From: Candidatus Methanophagales archaeon
Lineage (GTDB): Archaea; Halobacteriota; Syntropharchaeia; Alkanophagales; Methanospirareceae
NCBI GenBank assembly: GCA_021159475.1
Contig: JAGGRS010000044.1
Span: 1 to 7,598, forward strand
Direction of reading: 5' to 3'
Length of the DNA: 7,598 nt
The notes beneath the pieces are model-generated. The model did not search any database and was not told the origin of the DNA. It worked only from the letters and a program-made list of their open reading frames with translations. Shown one piece after another: positions 1 to 6,839 of the stretch. Position numbers and translations under genes: made by a program. The stretch's first letter is position 1; every line of letters begins with the position of its first letter.

Positions 1-817
1 CTGTGCACATCCCGGGACATGTGGTGTGGTAACCGAATTAACGGCGAAACTTTACAGGTTATATGACAACAGGAAAACATACTTCATCGGTTTTGACGAT
101 GTGAGCACGCCACAGAAGTTCATTTATAATTTGATGTATGATGAACTGGCGGCAAGTATAAGGCTGGTGGACAATCAGAGCTGGTTAAAGGGGATATGTG
201 GCACCTTTGATTATCCATACGAGGAGCTACCGAAGTTCGTCCTGTGCGTGCTGATAGAGGGCATAGATGGCATATTCGAGGCAAAGGATAAGTTAGTGCG
301 TGCGTATATGAAGGAATCACACGGGAAGGTTCTGGAGTTGCCGCATGAATTCGCAACTACATTCAAGCATGAGAGTCTGGGCGGCGCAGAGAAGAGCTGT
401 ATGGTCTTCGGCTTGGAGGGTAAGGGTAATTACCACTGCATCGGGTTCTATGGACCGTTGAAGCTGGCTGCGCGATATTATGAAGCGCATGAAAAGACGG
501 CATTGGAGGTCGGAATCCCCGCGAATAATATCCATTTCTATCTCGACCCGATATCCAGTTTCCACGGTCAGCTCTGCTACTTCGAGCTTGACATATTTTA
601 CGATGGTAGCGACCCCGAATTCGGTGCGAAGTTGAGGTCTTACAATGATAAGCAGTTCCATAAATTGTTGGATATAGGAATATATGGCTGGTTCAGACCT
701 TATGCGGGAATAATAGAGCCCACGGTGGAACGAATAGGGTATCTTTCGGAGGTATGGAAGAAGTTTCTCAGGGTTATTGACCCGAACGGGATAATGAACC
801 GTGGTAAGCTGTTCTAA
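1..817 (+). CDS. FAD-linked oxidase, C-terminal part (5' end outside window)
   Basis: Flavin-dependent oxidase or dehydrogenase of the GlcD / vanillyl-alcohol-oxidase superfamily; about the last 271 residues are visible. The frame is open from base 2. The residues before the first possible start (GTG at 26) read HPGTCGVVTELTAKLY, which matches the conserved end of the FAD-binding domain (G-T-x-G-x-V-T-E-x-x-x-K-L). The GTG is therefore internal and the gene begins to the left of the window. The rest corresponds to the FAD-oxidase C-terminal substrate domain. It ends in the typical tail IDPNGIMNRGKLF, where the family has DPxGxxNPGK; Arg replaces the usual Pro. The aromatic-rich stretch WFRPYAGIIEPTVERIGYL slightly favours a vanillyl-alcohol-oxidase or cresol-dehydrogenase type over lactate/glycolate oxidase, but the substrate cannot be assigned. 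It converges on a transposase remnant 60 bp downstream. Family confident; substrate unknown. Confidence 0.85.
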   Translation, partial: CAHPGTCGVVTELTAKLYRLYDNRKTYFIGFDDVSTPQKFIYNLMYDELAASIRLVDNQSWLKGICGTFDYPYEELPKFVLCVLIEGIDGIFEAKDKLVRAYMKESHGKVLELPHEFATTFKHESLGGAEKSCMVFGLEGKGNYHCIGFYGPLKLAARYYEAHEKTALEVGIPANNIHFYLDPISSFHGQLCYFELDIFYDGSDPEFGAKLRSYNDKQFHKLLDIGIYGWFRPYAGIIEPTVERIGYLSEVWKKFLRVIDPNGIMNRGKLF

Positions 818-846
818 AATCAAAAACCGCAGTCATTTCGGTAATA

Positions 847-860
847 AACAATTAATTGTT
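847..860. repeat. 14-bp perfect AT-rich palindrome between convergent ends
   Basis: The sequence AACAATTAATTGTT is its own reverse complement. It lies between the stop of the FAD oxidase gene (817) and the end of the transposase remnant (878). It could be part of the insertion-sequence end, an insertion target, or a weak bidirectional termination signal. AT-rich palindromes of this size also arise by chance, and no matching copy was found at the other end of the element. Confidence 0.4.
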
Positions 861-877
861 ATAGCCCCCTCCACAGG

Positions 878-1906
878 CTACCATTCAGCAATCTTCTGTA
901 ATTCCTCCTTTGAGTTAATACCCAACGAAACCACTATCCCGACCAAAAGTACATGCAGACAGACGAACTTTTTGACTGAACGCTTCGTATAGCGATGCAA
1001 ATTCTTTAAAGAGAAAGCATTTTTCGCTAATTTGAATATATCCTCTATCATGCCTCTGATCGGCTTATATTTCTTCCAATTTTCAAGTTTTGCCTTTTAA
1101 TTCTTCACTAAGCCTCTATAAAATTCCTTTTCCTTCTCTGGATTGGAACGGTTGAAAATGGAGAGAGGATAAGAGAGCTTTGCCATCAATTTTCCCATTT
1201 TAAAGTTCTTTCTTGGGAATATCACTGAGATAACTTTGAATCTGGAAATTCCCATAGCATAGCTCTTGTATCCATAATACCCTTTATCAAAGATAATTGT
1301 ATCTCTGTCTCTGGCTATTCTTCTCCTTTTTAGCTCTTCTAAAGCCTCTTCGTAGATTTTAGCATCACCTGGCGATCCCTGATGGAGTAAGAAAGCAACA
1401 GGTCTCAAAGAAGGATATTCTATGACCAGAGTGAGTTTATATATAATAGCCTTTTGACGAGGAATATCCCCATTTGAACTCCTTTCCCTCCAGATCAGCC
1501 TTAGTTATCTTTTTCCTGAACCAGTTCAGGTCCAACGACACATCGGTAGAATCCACGATTAACACCCTGTTTCTTCCCCTTTTGACACATATCGAGCCCA
1601 AAACGCCGAGAACAAGCCCAATGAATTGTTTCTCGTCGAATCTTGCCAAGAATCGGTAAATATCCTTCGCTTCCGGTACCAATTTTGCAAATCTCCGCAG
1701 CGGTGATATCCCCTGCTTCGCCATCTCCTGCTTGACTCTCCGTGAAACTGACAATACCGAGTATTTTTCCACTTTTATCTAACGCTAATAAATCTGGCTG
1801 TCTGCCCGAAGGCAATAGTGTCTGTTCTGTATTATCAATAAGTTAACCCAAACTTCAATATCAAATTTCTCCTTCAATTCAAGATCTTTAAATCTACCTC
1901 ATACAT
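878..1906 (-). pseudogene. IS4-clan (DDE_Tnp_1) transposase, full length but degraded
   Basis: DDE transposase whose whole length, about 343 codons, can be followed on the minus strand with breaks. The inferred start is ATG at 1906, after a strong GGTGAT Shine-Dalgarno five bases upstream. It begins MYEVDLKIL and hits TGA near 1876. Coding-like sequence continues in a second frame (ELKEKFDIEVW), then a third (LIDNTEQTLLPSGRQPDLL). It returns to the second at the A5 run near 1770 (KYSVLSVSRRVKQ). This runs to TAA at 1437, after which the frame shifts again (YKLTLVIEYPSLRPV). An in-frame TAA at 1097-1099 is followed by the true C-terminus, ending IAEW at 878. DDE residues: D in VLIVDSTD, D in IIFDKGYYGY, E in IRGMIEDIFKLAK, the last with R-3-E-6-K spacing as in the IS4 YREK signature. 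No convincing terminal inverted repeats or target duplication were found. Multiple breaks indicate a dead copy unless some are sequence errors. The frame assignments before 1772 are the least certain. Confidence 0.8.
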
Positions 1907-1923
1907 ATTTCATCACCGCCGAG

Positions 1924-1934
1924 CCGAATTTCGG
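1924..1934. repeat. Short inverted repeat just upstream of the transposase start
   Basis: CCGAA and TTCGG flank a single central T. The repeat lies 18 bp upstream of the transposase start (1906) and 17 bp from the larger hairpin. Two inverted repeats this close together may mark the terminal or subterminal end of the insertion sequence. With 5-bp arms, chance is a realistic explanation. Confidence 0.25.
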
Positions 1935-1951
1935 ACCATTCCAATTTGGTG

Positions 1952-1980
1952 GTATATACGAATACGAACTTCGTATATAC
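1952..1980. repeat. Perfect 11-bp inverted repeat (hairpin), possible terminator of the carboxykinase gene
   Basis: The arms GTATATACGAA (1952-1962) and TTCGTATATAC (1970-1980) are exact reverse complements around the 7-nt loop TACGAAC. The hairpin lies 43 bp past the stop of the PEP carboxykinase gene on its transcribed side and 46 bp before the inferred start of the transposase remnant. Its position suits a 3'-end hairpin, but no U-run follows on the minus strand, which is what archaeal termination normally needs. It could instead belong to the end of the insertion sequence or be a protein-binding site. Confidence 0.55.
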
Positions 1981-2022
1981 ATCCTCTCTGGATGCAAACT
2001 TTTCTCCCGAACGTTTTGAACT

Positions 2023-3921
2023 TTACAAGCCTGCATCAGCGAGAGCAAAAGGGGAGATATAATCACCGAACTCTTCACGCGCCTGGATCAGTCGCTCCCT
2101 CTGCTCCTCAAGCACGATAAATAATGTCTGCGGTGTATCCGGCACTTTAGTGCGATAGAACTTCTCAACTCGCTCGAGCTTCGCAAGGTTCTCCTCCACA
2201 CGTACAGTGAACTGCTTGATGTAATCCTCTTCCTGGTATTCAAGCCCCCGCACTATCAGGAATAGCTTCTTTAGGTCGTTATATCGCGGTATGAGCCCGG
2301 TAGGCGTTTTTATCGCACCGATTTCGTTATGCGTTCGCAATTCCATCCACTTCAGCCATACCGCTTTGTCATTTCGCGCATTCAAGAAGTTACCATCGGC
2401 ATCTTTGAGGAAGTAATTCACAGCGAATATACGCGGAGGATTATCAACCATACCGAATCTCAGATGGTTCTCTATGTATCGTCCGATGGGAATAGAGAGG
2501 AAATCCAGGTTTGACATCGGGTTTATCTTCCGCTCACCGCCGGTGCCCAGTGTTGCCGCCGTCGTCTCCGACTCCAGTGCCGCTCCCATTGTGATAACAC
2601 CGTGAACCCAATCGAAGGATTCCTCAACCGGCACTCTCGTGTCCGAATCACGCCCACCATAGATTATACCACGTATCTCCACACCCTCAGGGTTATCAAG
2701 TTCGGGGTCCAGGTTCTCCAGCAGGTGCAGATCGAGCGTGAACCTGGCATTAGGGTGCGATACGGGTATCTCATTGCCGTCTTCATCCCTGGCTCCCGCC
2801 ACCCATTCGCCTGCATGGTTATAACCCCTCGTGGGTGGGTCGCTGCTATCGTTGCCCGACCAGTAGGGCATTTTAGCATCGGTGACAAGGACATTGGAGA
2901 ATATAATCTCACCCGGTGCGTGAAGTGCGTTCCAGATGATAGGGTCGTCTCTGGAGTTCACACCCTGAATGATACCGAATATCCCCTTCTCAGGGTTCAC
3001 CGCGCGTATCACACCTTTTTTGTTCCTCAAATATGCGATATCGTCACCGACAATGGACTCGCCCTTCAGCATGGATGTGGAAGTCTTGCCACAGAGCGAG
3101 GGGAATGCACCGGTGAAATAAGTCACACGCCCATCAGGACCATGTACACCCATGATGAACATGTGCTCAGTCAGCCAGCCTTCTTTCGAGGCGCGATTGA
3201 GTGCAAGCCGGAGTGCTAACTTCTTCAACCCTATGGTATTGCCCCCATACTGCGTATTCGTGCTGTAGACCGTCTCAGTCTCGAGGTCAATGTAAATCCT
3301 GCGTTTAGCTATGTTGATTGAGGTCTTTCGCGCATCCAGCTCACCAGCGGAATGAACGAACTTGAAGAACCGATTTGAACGCCCTAACCGCACAAACTCC
3401 GCATAGCCCTGCCGGTAAAGCAAACATTCGGAATGTGCGACGTAACTGGAATCGGTGATTTGAACGGCGGGTATTGAGAATTGGGAATTGAGAGGTCCGA
3501 GGCAGAAGAAGAGCACATACATACGGTGTCCACGCATGATGCCACGCAGTATCTCGTGAATCTCCTTCAGACCCTCATCGCGGTCCATCGCGTTTATACC
3601 CGGACCGAGGTCAACACCGGGCGGCAGCAAGAACCTGGTATTCTTCTTATCCCGCGCCTGGTCATAATAGCCATCGAAATGAACAGTATGCCCTTCAATG
3701 GCAAGTTCCTCCTCTTCTCCACTCCTTATCGCCTCAGCCCTGATATATTGCACATCCTCGCGCGAACCCGTGCACACAAATACATCATCCGGATTGCAAA
3801 GTTCCCTGTAGCGTGTAATAAAGCGTATGAGCTCGGGGTTGTCTATCCTCTTCAACTTCCGATAGCTATCCGCATCCAGCGTCGCTTTTAACGACTCATC
3901 TCCCATCTTGTTCATCTCCAC
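2023..3921 (-). CDS. pckG: Phosphoenolpyruvate carboxykinase (GTP)
   Basis: Cytosolic enzyme interconverting oxaloacetate + GTP and PEP + GDP + CO2, linking C4 acids to gluconeogenesis. At 632 residues it has the normal GTP-type length. Visible motifs: a substrate-binding stretch around 149-170 (SIPAVQITDSSYVAHSE); K233/K234 and H253 (TEHMFIMG), matching the Mn-binding Lys and His; the P-loop AFPSLCGKTSTS at 272-283 with the family's reactive Cys (C277) and K279-T280; kinase-2 motif VGDDIAYLR at 291-299 with the metal-binding Asp; RAVNPEKGIFG at 306-316; and HPNARFT followed by PEGVEIRGIIYGGR up to residue 424. The catalytic set is complete. The longest frame opens with GTG at 3921; ATG at 3915 or 3906 is possible because GGTGG and GGAG lie just ahead of them. 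A TATA-like TATTTATTAA at 3941-3950 places transcription start close to 3920, suggesting a very short or absent leader. It is monocistronic here, between two pseudogenes. Confidence 0.96.
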   Translation of the reverse strand: MEMNKMGDESLKATLDADSYRKLKRIDNPELIRFITRYRELCNPDDVFVCTGSREDVQYIRAEAIRSGEEEELAIEGHTVHFDGYYDQARDKKNTRFLLPPGVDLGPGINAMDRDEGLKEIHEILRGIMRGHRMYVLFFCLGPLNSQFSIPAVQITDSSYVAHSECLLYRQGYAEFVRLGRSNRFFKFVHSAGELDARKTSINIAKRRIYIDLETETVYSTNTQYGGNTIGLKKLALRLALNRASKEGWLTEHMFIMGVHGPDGRVTYFTGAFPSLCGKTSTSMLKGESIVGDDIAYLRNKKGVIRAVNPEKGIFGIIQGVNSRDDPIIWNALHAPGEIIFSNVLVTDAKMPYWSGNDSSDPPTRGYNHAGEWVAGARDEDGNEIPVSHPNARFTLDLHLLENLDPELDNPEGVEIRGIIYGGRDSDTRVPVEESFDWVHGVITMGAALESETTAATLGTGGERKINPMSNLDFLSIPIGRYIENHLRFGMVDNPPRIFAVNYFLKDADGNFLNARNDKAVWLKWMELRTHNEIGAIKTPTGLIPRYNDLKKLFLIVRGLEYQEEDYIKQFTVRVEENLAKLERVEKFYRTKVPDTPQTLFIVLEEQRERLIQAREEFGDYISPFALADAGL

Positions 3922-3940
3922 CAGAAGTTATATAGGTCAA

Positions 3941-3961
3941 TTAATAAATATTTGATATTTA
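3941..3961 (-). promoter_or_regulatory. Putative TATA box of the carboxykinase gene, within a hyphenated palindrome
   Basis: On the minus strand, TATTTATTAA (3941-3950) lies 25 bp from the GTG at 3921 and about 31 bp from the ATG at 3915. That is the usual distance from an archaeal TATA box to the transcription start. It overlaps an inverted repeat with 7-bp arms, TAAATAT (3945-3951) and ATATTTA (3955-3961), separated by TTG, which could be an operator. The region is very AT-rich, so the symmetry may be accidental. Confidence 0.4.
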
Positions 3962-3968
3962 ATTTTTA

Positions 3969-4008
3969 CAAATGCAGTTTTTGAATCCCAAAAATAGGCA
4001 AATGCAGT
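3969..4008. repeat. 10-bp direct repeat spaced exactly 30 bp, upstream of the carboxykinase gene
   Basis: CAAATGCAGT occurs at 3969-3978 and 3999-4008, with 30 bp between the two start positions, about three helical turns. Both copies lie just upstream of the TATA-like box of the carboxykinase gene, so they could bind a regulator on one face of the DNA. They also fall within the tail of the decayed gene at 3937-4324 and could be leftover coding repetition. Confidence 0.35.
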
Positions 4009-4360
4009 AACTTGATGTAAGATTGCACGGAAGAATGCATCCGCTCTTTTACCCTCGCTGATGAAATCATGCAGCTCCTTCTGTCTCGGGAGAATCAAGG
4101 ATTCGGATGGCTCGCTCAATGGCTTCGATCCCCGATTCGCCGGAACAGTAATTCCTCCATCTCATTAGCCGTTAATTCACGGACAGCATCGCGTATCTCA
4201 CGTGCGAGATTCTTACACCTTCTCGGTTCTCACCTGACGCGCTTCGCTCTATCTCAGGTAGCCATTCCCTCCGTATCTCCTCCTGATGCGGGATAGCTAT
4301 ATGATAGACCGTTACTTGTGCCATATCCTATTGATTTTTAATCTTACACTCATAACTAAT

Positions 4361-4370
4361 AACTATAAAC
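4361..4370 (+). promoter_or_regulatory. Putative TATA box for the MBL-fold/methyltransferase operon
   Basis: AACTATAAAC centres 25 bp before the chosen ATG at 4391. That puts the expected transcription start at or next to the start codon, so the mRNA may be leaderless; only a weak GAGG lies between. Read on the other strand (GTTTATAGTT), the same element is about 42 bp from the divergent ATG at 4324 and could serve that gene with a short leader. Confidence 0.4.
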
Positions 4371-4390
4371 CGGACACAGAGGCAACCGAA

Positions 4391-5275
4391 ATGTTGAACG
4401 TAAAGCCACTGGCATTTGATAGCTTTGGCGTGCGGTCCATGGCTACATTTGTAGAGACCGAAGATGTGGCGGTTCTGATAGACCCCGGGGTCTCATTAGC
4501 GCCCAGCAGATATCATCTCCCACCACATCCAAGAGAGCAGCAGCGGCTGAAGGAGTTATGGACGCTTATAAAGGAATATGCAGCCCGGAGTGACATCATG
4601 ATAGTCACGCATTACCACTACGACCACCATAACCCCAACGAACCTGAGATATATCGGGACAGGATAGTCTATCTGAAGCATCCATCAGAGAGGATAAACA
4701 GGAGCCAGGCGGAGCGTGCATCGTATTTCATGGATAAACTCAAAGGCATACCGAAGTCCATAAATATCGCAGATGGCGGGGAGTTCAAGCACGGCTCCAC
4801 CACCATCACCTTCTCCAAGCCCGTTTACCACGGTACGAACCCCAGATTGGGATACGTGGTGGAAGTGAGCATAGCGAGTGGTGGCGATAAGATGGTATTC
4901 ACGAGCGATGTTGAAGGTCCGGCAGTTGATGCGCAGGTGGAATTCATCATTCAAGAGGAACCCGAGCTCCTCATCCTCGACGGTCCCATGACCTATATGC
5001 TCGGCTTCAGGTATTCAAAGCAGAGCCTGGCACTCTCGGTAGCTAACATGTGCAGATTGATAAAAGGTGGCTCATTGAAGGAGCTCATTGTTGACCATCA
5101 TTTCATGCGCGACCTGAAGTATCGAGAGCGGATAGCGGAGGTATATGAATGCGCCAGTGAGTCCGACACAGAAGTGATAACCGCGGCGGAGTATATAGGG
5201 CGTGAGATAGAGATGCTGGAAGCGATGCGGAAAGAGCTTTATCATGGTGAGGAGGACGGAATTAGCGAGGGATAG
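4391..5275 (+). CDS. UPF0282-type metallo-beta-lactamase-fold protein
   Basis: Predicted cytosolic metal-dependent hydrolase, 294 residues from the chosen start. The MBL signature is clear: THYHYDHH at residues 73-80 (H-x-H-x-D-H, two-metal site), H147 in PVYHGT, D173 in FTSDVEGP, D197 in LILDGP and H236 in IVDHHFM. The layout MLNVKPLAFDSFGVRSMA then VLIDPGVSLAP resembles the archaeal UPF0282 family, for which I know of no established substrate. The same frame extends upstream to ATG 4286, but those 35 residues lie antisense to the start of the divergent decayed gene and do not resemble the family N-terminus, so ATG 4391 is preferred. The gene overlaps the following methyltransferase gene by 32 bp, which implies co-transcription and translational coupling. 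A role in RNA metabolism would fit that neighbour but is only inference. Confidence 0.85.
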   Translation: MLNVKPLAFDSFGVRSMATFVETEDVAVLIDPGVSLAPSRYHLPPHPREQQRLKELWTLIKEYAARSDIMIVTHYHYDHHNPNEPEIYRDRIVYLKHPSERINRSQAERASYFMDKLKGIPKSINIADGGEFKHGSTTITFSKPVYHGTNPRLGYVVEVSIASGGDKMVFTSDVEGPAVDAQVEFIIQEEPELLILDGPMTYMLGFRYSKQSLALSVANMCRLIKGGSLKELIVDHHFMRDLKYRERIAEVYECASESDTEVITAAEYIGREIEMLEAMRKELYHGEEDGISEG

Positions 5276-5885
5276 ATTTTATATAAGGGCGAAGGAAGAA
5301 GGGTTCAGGGCACGGTCAGCATACAAATTGAAGGAGATAGAAGCGAAGTTCAGGATAATAAAGCGCGGTGATACCGTTATAGACCTCGGTGCCGCACCTG
5401 GTGGGTGGTCTCAGGTGGCAAGCGAGCTGGTCGGTGCTCATGGCGTGGTGATAAGTGTGGATTTACAGCACATCGAACCGATAGAGGGTGTGGTTACCCT
5501 TAGGGGGGATATAACAGACCAGGAATCAACTATAAAACTGCTCAAGGATGCTCTTATGGTGCATGGGTTGCATGGGCGTGGGAACGACTCTGCGGCTGCG
5601 GCAGCAGTTGTGCTATCAGATGCAGCGCCGAAGCTATCGGGCAACCGTGCTTATGACCACTATCGCTCGTTCGAACTGAGCAAAGCGGCTTTGGGTATTG
5701 CAACTGCACTATTGAAGCCAGGCGGGAACTTCGTTGCCAAGATATTCCAGGGTGAATACTATCGTGCATTCTACAATGCTGTGAAGGATGTATTCCATGA
5801 CACAAGAGCATATACACCAAAGGCATCACATAAAAGAAGTGCAGAGGTGTTTGTGATAGGAAAAGGGTTCAAAGCTTTAAAATGA
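5244..5885 (+). CDS. rlmE: FtsJ/RlmE-type 23S rRNA (uridine-2'-O-)-methyltransferase
   Basis: SAM-dependent 2'-O-methyltransferase expected to modify the 23S rRNA A-loop uridine (U2552 in E. coli numbering) during large-subunit maturation. At 213 residues it is close to the E. coli enzyme. The SAM-binding motif DLGAAPGGWSQ is at 47-57. The K-D-K-E catalytic tetrad is complete: K28 (ARSAYKLKEI), D126 (VVLSDAAP), K166 (NFVAKIFQGE) and E201 (KRSAEVFVIG). The N-terminus DRFYIRAKEEGFRARSAYKL is typical of the family. Unusual is the loop before motif IV, residues 107-121 (HGLHGRGNDSAAAAA), which looks longer and more Ala/Gly-rich than in the E. coli enzyme. The start is ATG 5244, inside the end of the preceding MBL-fold gene; GTG 5247 is also possible. 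No strong Shine-Dalgarno precedes it, consistent with coupling. It ends 20 bp from the convergent pdxS. Confidence 0.93.
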   Translation: MVRRTELARDRFYIRAKEEGFRARSAYKLKEIEAKFRIIKRGDTVIDLGAAPGGWSQVASELVGAHGVVISVDLQHIEPIEGVVTLRGDITDQESTIKLLKDALMVHGLHGRGNDSAAAAAVVLSDAAPKLSGNRAYDHYRSFELSKAALGIATALLKPGGNFVAKIFQGEYYRAFYNAVKDVFHDTRAYTPKASHKRSAEVFVIGKGFKALK

Positions 5886-5905
5886 ACTGATTTTCATCGT
5901 CCCAA

Positions 5906-6808
5906 TCACCATCCCCGCACCTGGAGCTTCGCCGATTCCGTGAGCGTATTCACTTCTATGCCCTTCATCGGCATGCCCAGGTCTCTTGAGATCTCCGCCA
6001 GCCTCTTCGGGTCATCGTAGCAGTTAACAGCTTCAACAATCGCGGAAGCCATCCGTGGCGGGTTCTCTGACTTGAATATACCGGAGCCGACAAATACACC
6101 ATCAGCACCGAGTCGCATCATCAGTGCGGCATCAGCAGGCGTTGCCACACCACCCGCTGCGAAGTTGACCACCGGCAATCGCTGCAATTCCGCCGTCTCT
6201 CGCACAAGTTCGGGTGATACCTTCAGCTCTTTCGCTACATCTCGCAATTCCTCCGCATTCTTGCCCCGAAGCGCCCTTATCTCGCCCATAATCAATTTCA
6301 TGTGCCGAACCGCTTCTTTTACATCACCCGTGCCCGCTTCTCCTTTCGTCCTTATCATCGCTGCACCTTCCTCTATGCGTCGTAGCGCCTCACCCAGATC
6401 GCGAGCACCGCAGACAAACGGCACAGTGAACTTCTTCTTGTCTATATGGTGCGTATCCACCGGTGTTAGAACCTCCGACTCATCCACCATGTCCACACCT
6501 AACGCTTCTAATATCTCCGCCTCCACAAAATGCCCTATTCGGCATTTCGCCATCACTGGTATCGTGACTGCATCCATGATCTCGGTGATAACCGCGGGGT
6601 CTGCCATTCTCGCTACACCACCTGCCTTCCTTATGTCCGCGGGCACGGCATGCAATGCCATAACCGCAATGGCACCCGCATCTTCTGCTATCCTCGCCTG
6701 CTCGGCATTCGTAACATCCATAATGACACCGCCTTTCTGCAGCGATGCGAATCCGCGCTTCAGTAGCTCCGTTCCGTGCCTGAGATTGCCAATCAGAATT
6801 TTCTCCAT
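5906..6808 (-). CDS. pdxS: Pyridoxal 5'-phosphate synthase subunit PdxS
   Basis: Synthase subunit of the DXP-independent vitamin B6 pathway. It makes PLP from ribose 5-phosphate, glyceraldehyde 3-phosphate and ammonia, the ammonia coming from the glutaminase PdxT. The length of 300 residues matches the family (about 290-300). Motifs: [20 protein letters not shown] at 26-45 with D31; the imine-forming lysine K88 in [23 protein letters not shown] at 108-116; the second catalytic lysine K155 in [11 protein letters not shown]; and the phosphate-binding stretches [16 protein letters not shown] and [14 protein letters not shown]. All key residues are present, so it should be active. The start is secure: GGTGAT at 6815-6820 lies six bases before ATG 6808, an excellent archaeal Shine-Dalgarno. 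No pdxT lies next to it in this window, so the glutaminase must be encoded elsewhere. Convergent with the methyltransferase gene, separated by 20 bp. Confidence 0.97.
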   Translation of the reverse strand: MEKILIGNLRHGTELLKRGFASLQKGGVIMDVTNAEQARIAEDAGAIAVMALHAVPADIRKAGGVARMADPAVITEIMDAVTIPVMAKCRIGHFVEAEILEALGVDMVDESEVLTPVDTHHIDKKKFTVPFVCGARDLGEALRRIEEGAAMIRTKGEAGTGDVKEAVRHMKLIMGEIRALRGKNAEELRDVAKELKVSPELVRETAELQRLPVVNFAAGGVATPADAALMMRLGADGVFVGSGIFKSENPPRMASAIVEAVNCYDDPKRLAEISRDLGMPMKGIEVNTLTESAKLQVRGW

Positions 6809-6814
6809 CTTCTT

Positions 6815-6820
6815 ATCACC
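6815..6820 (-). promoter_or_regulatory. Shine-Dalgarno site of pdxS
   Basis: GGTGAT on the minus strand is complementary to the conserved 3' end of archaeal 16S rRNA. It sits six bases before ATG 6808 and fixes the pdxS start. Confidence 0.75.
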
Positions 6821-6839
6821 CCTATATCTATCCTGATTA

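Larger units (their letters stand above)
3937..4324 (-). pseudogene. Small decayed gene of unknown function, split over three frames
   Basis: No family recognised. On the minus strand an ORF opens at ATG 4324 and reads MAQVTVYHIAIPHQEEIRRE, then WLPEIERS, to a stop at 4172. Coding-like sequence continues in overlapping frames: KNLAREIRDAVRELTANEM then EELLFRR, then ESGIEAIERAIRILDSPE, then KELHDFISEGKRADAFFRAI, with the last frame ending at 3937. Each piece is rich in Glu, Arg, Leu and Ile with helical periodicity, and the pieces follow one another in order. The simplest reading is one protein of about 125 residues broken by about three small indels. Alternatively only the first 50-codon ORF (4172-4324) is a gene. 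The MBL-fold gene starts divergently at 4391, and the TATA-like sequence at 4362-4370 could serve both directions. The frame joins are inferred, and sequencing error could also explain them. Confidence 0.45.

Noticed and set aside
317..823. 168-codon open frame on the minus strand
   Set aside because: It is antisense to the FAD oxidase, whose conserved motifs run through the same bases on the plus strand. The translation matches no family and has no ribosome-binding site.
801..992. 63-codon plus-strand open frame
   Set aside because: It crosses the oxidase stop into the antisense of the transposase C-terminus, which reads as good protein on the minus strand down to 878.
1501..1815. 104-codon minus-strand frame as a separate gene
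   Set aside because: Only its first part (about 1770-1842) reads like the transposase N-terminus. Beyond 1770 it overlaps the true transposase frame carrying VLIVDSTD.
2602..3219. 205-codon plus-strand open frame
   Set aside because: Antisense to the well-conserved core of PEP carboxykinase, including its P-loop region; no family resemblance.
3481..3891. 136-codon plus-strand open frame
   Set aside because: Antisense to the N-terminal part of PEP carboxykinase.
4232..4259. Inverted repeat ACCTGA...TCAGGT as a terminator or attachment site
   Set aside because: Six-base arms with a 16-base gap inside a decayed coding stretch; too weak to separate from chance.
4069..4296. 75-codon plus-strand open frame
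   Set aside because: Low-complexity Ser/Arg-rich translation opposite the ordered coding-like pieces of the decayed minus-strand gene.
4286..4390. 35-residue N-terminal extension of the MBL-fold protein, including a hydrophobic stretch that might pass for a signal peptide
   Set aside because: It overlaps the start of the divergent gene at 4324 and covers the likely promoter. The family-like N-terminus begins at ATG 4391.
6072..6836. 254-codon plus-strand open frame
   Set aside because: Antisense to pdxS. The Ser/Ala/Thr-rich translation is the usual shadow of a conserved GC-biased gene.
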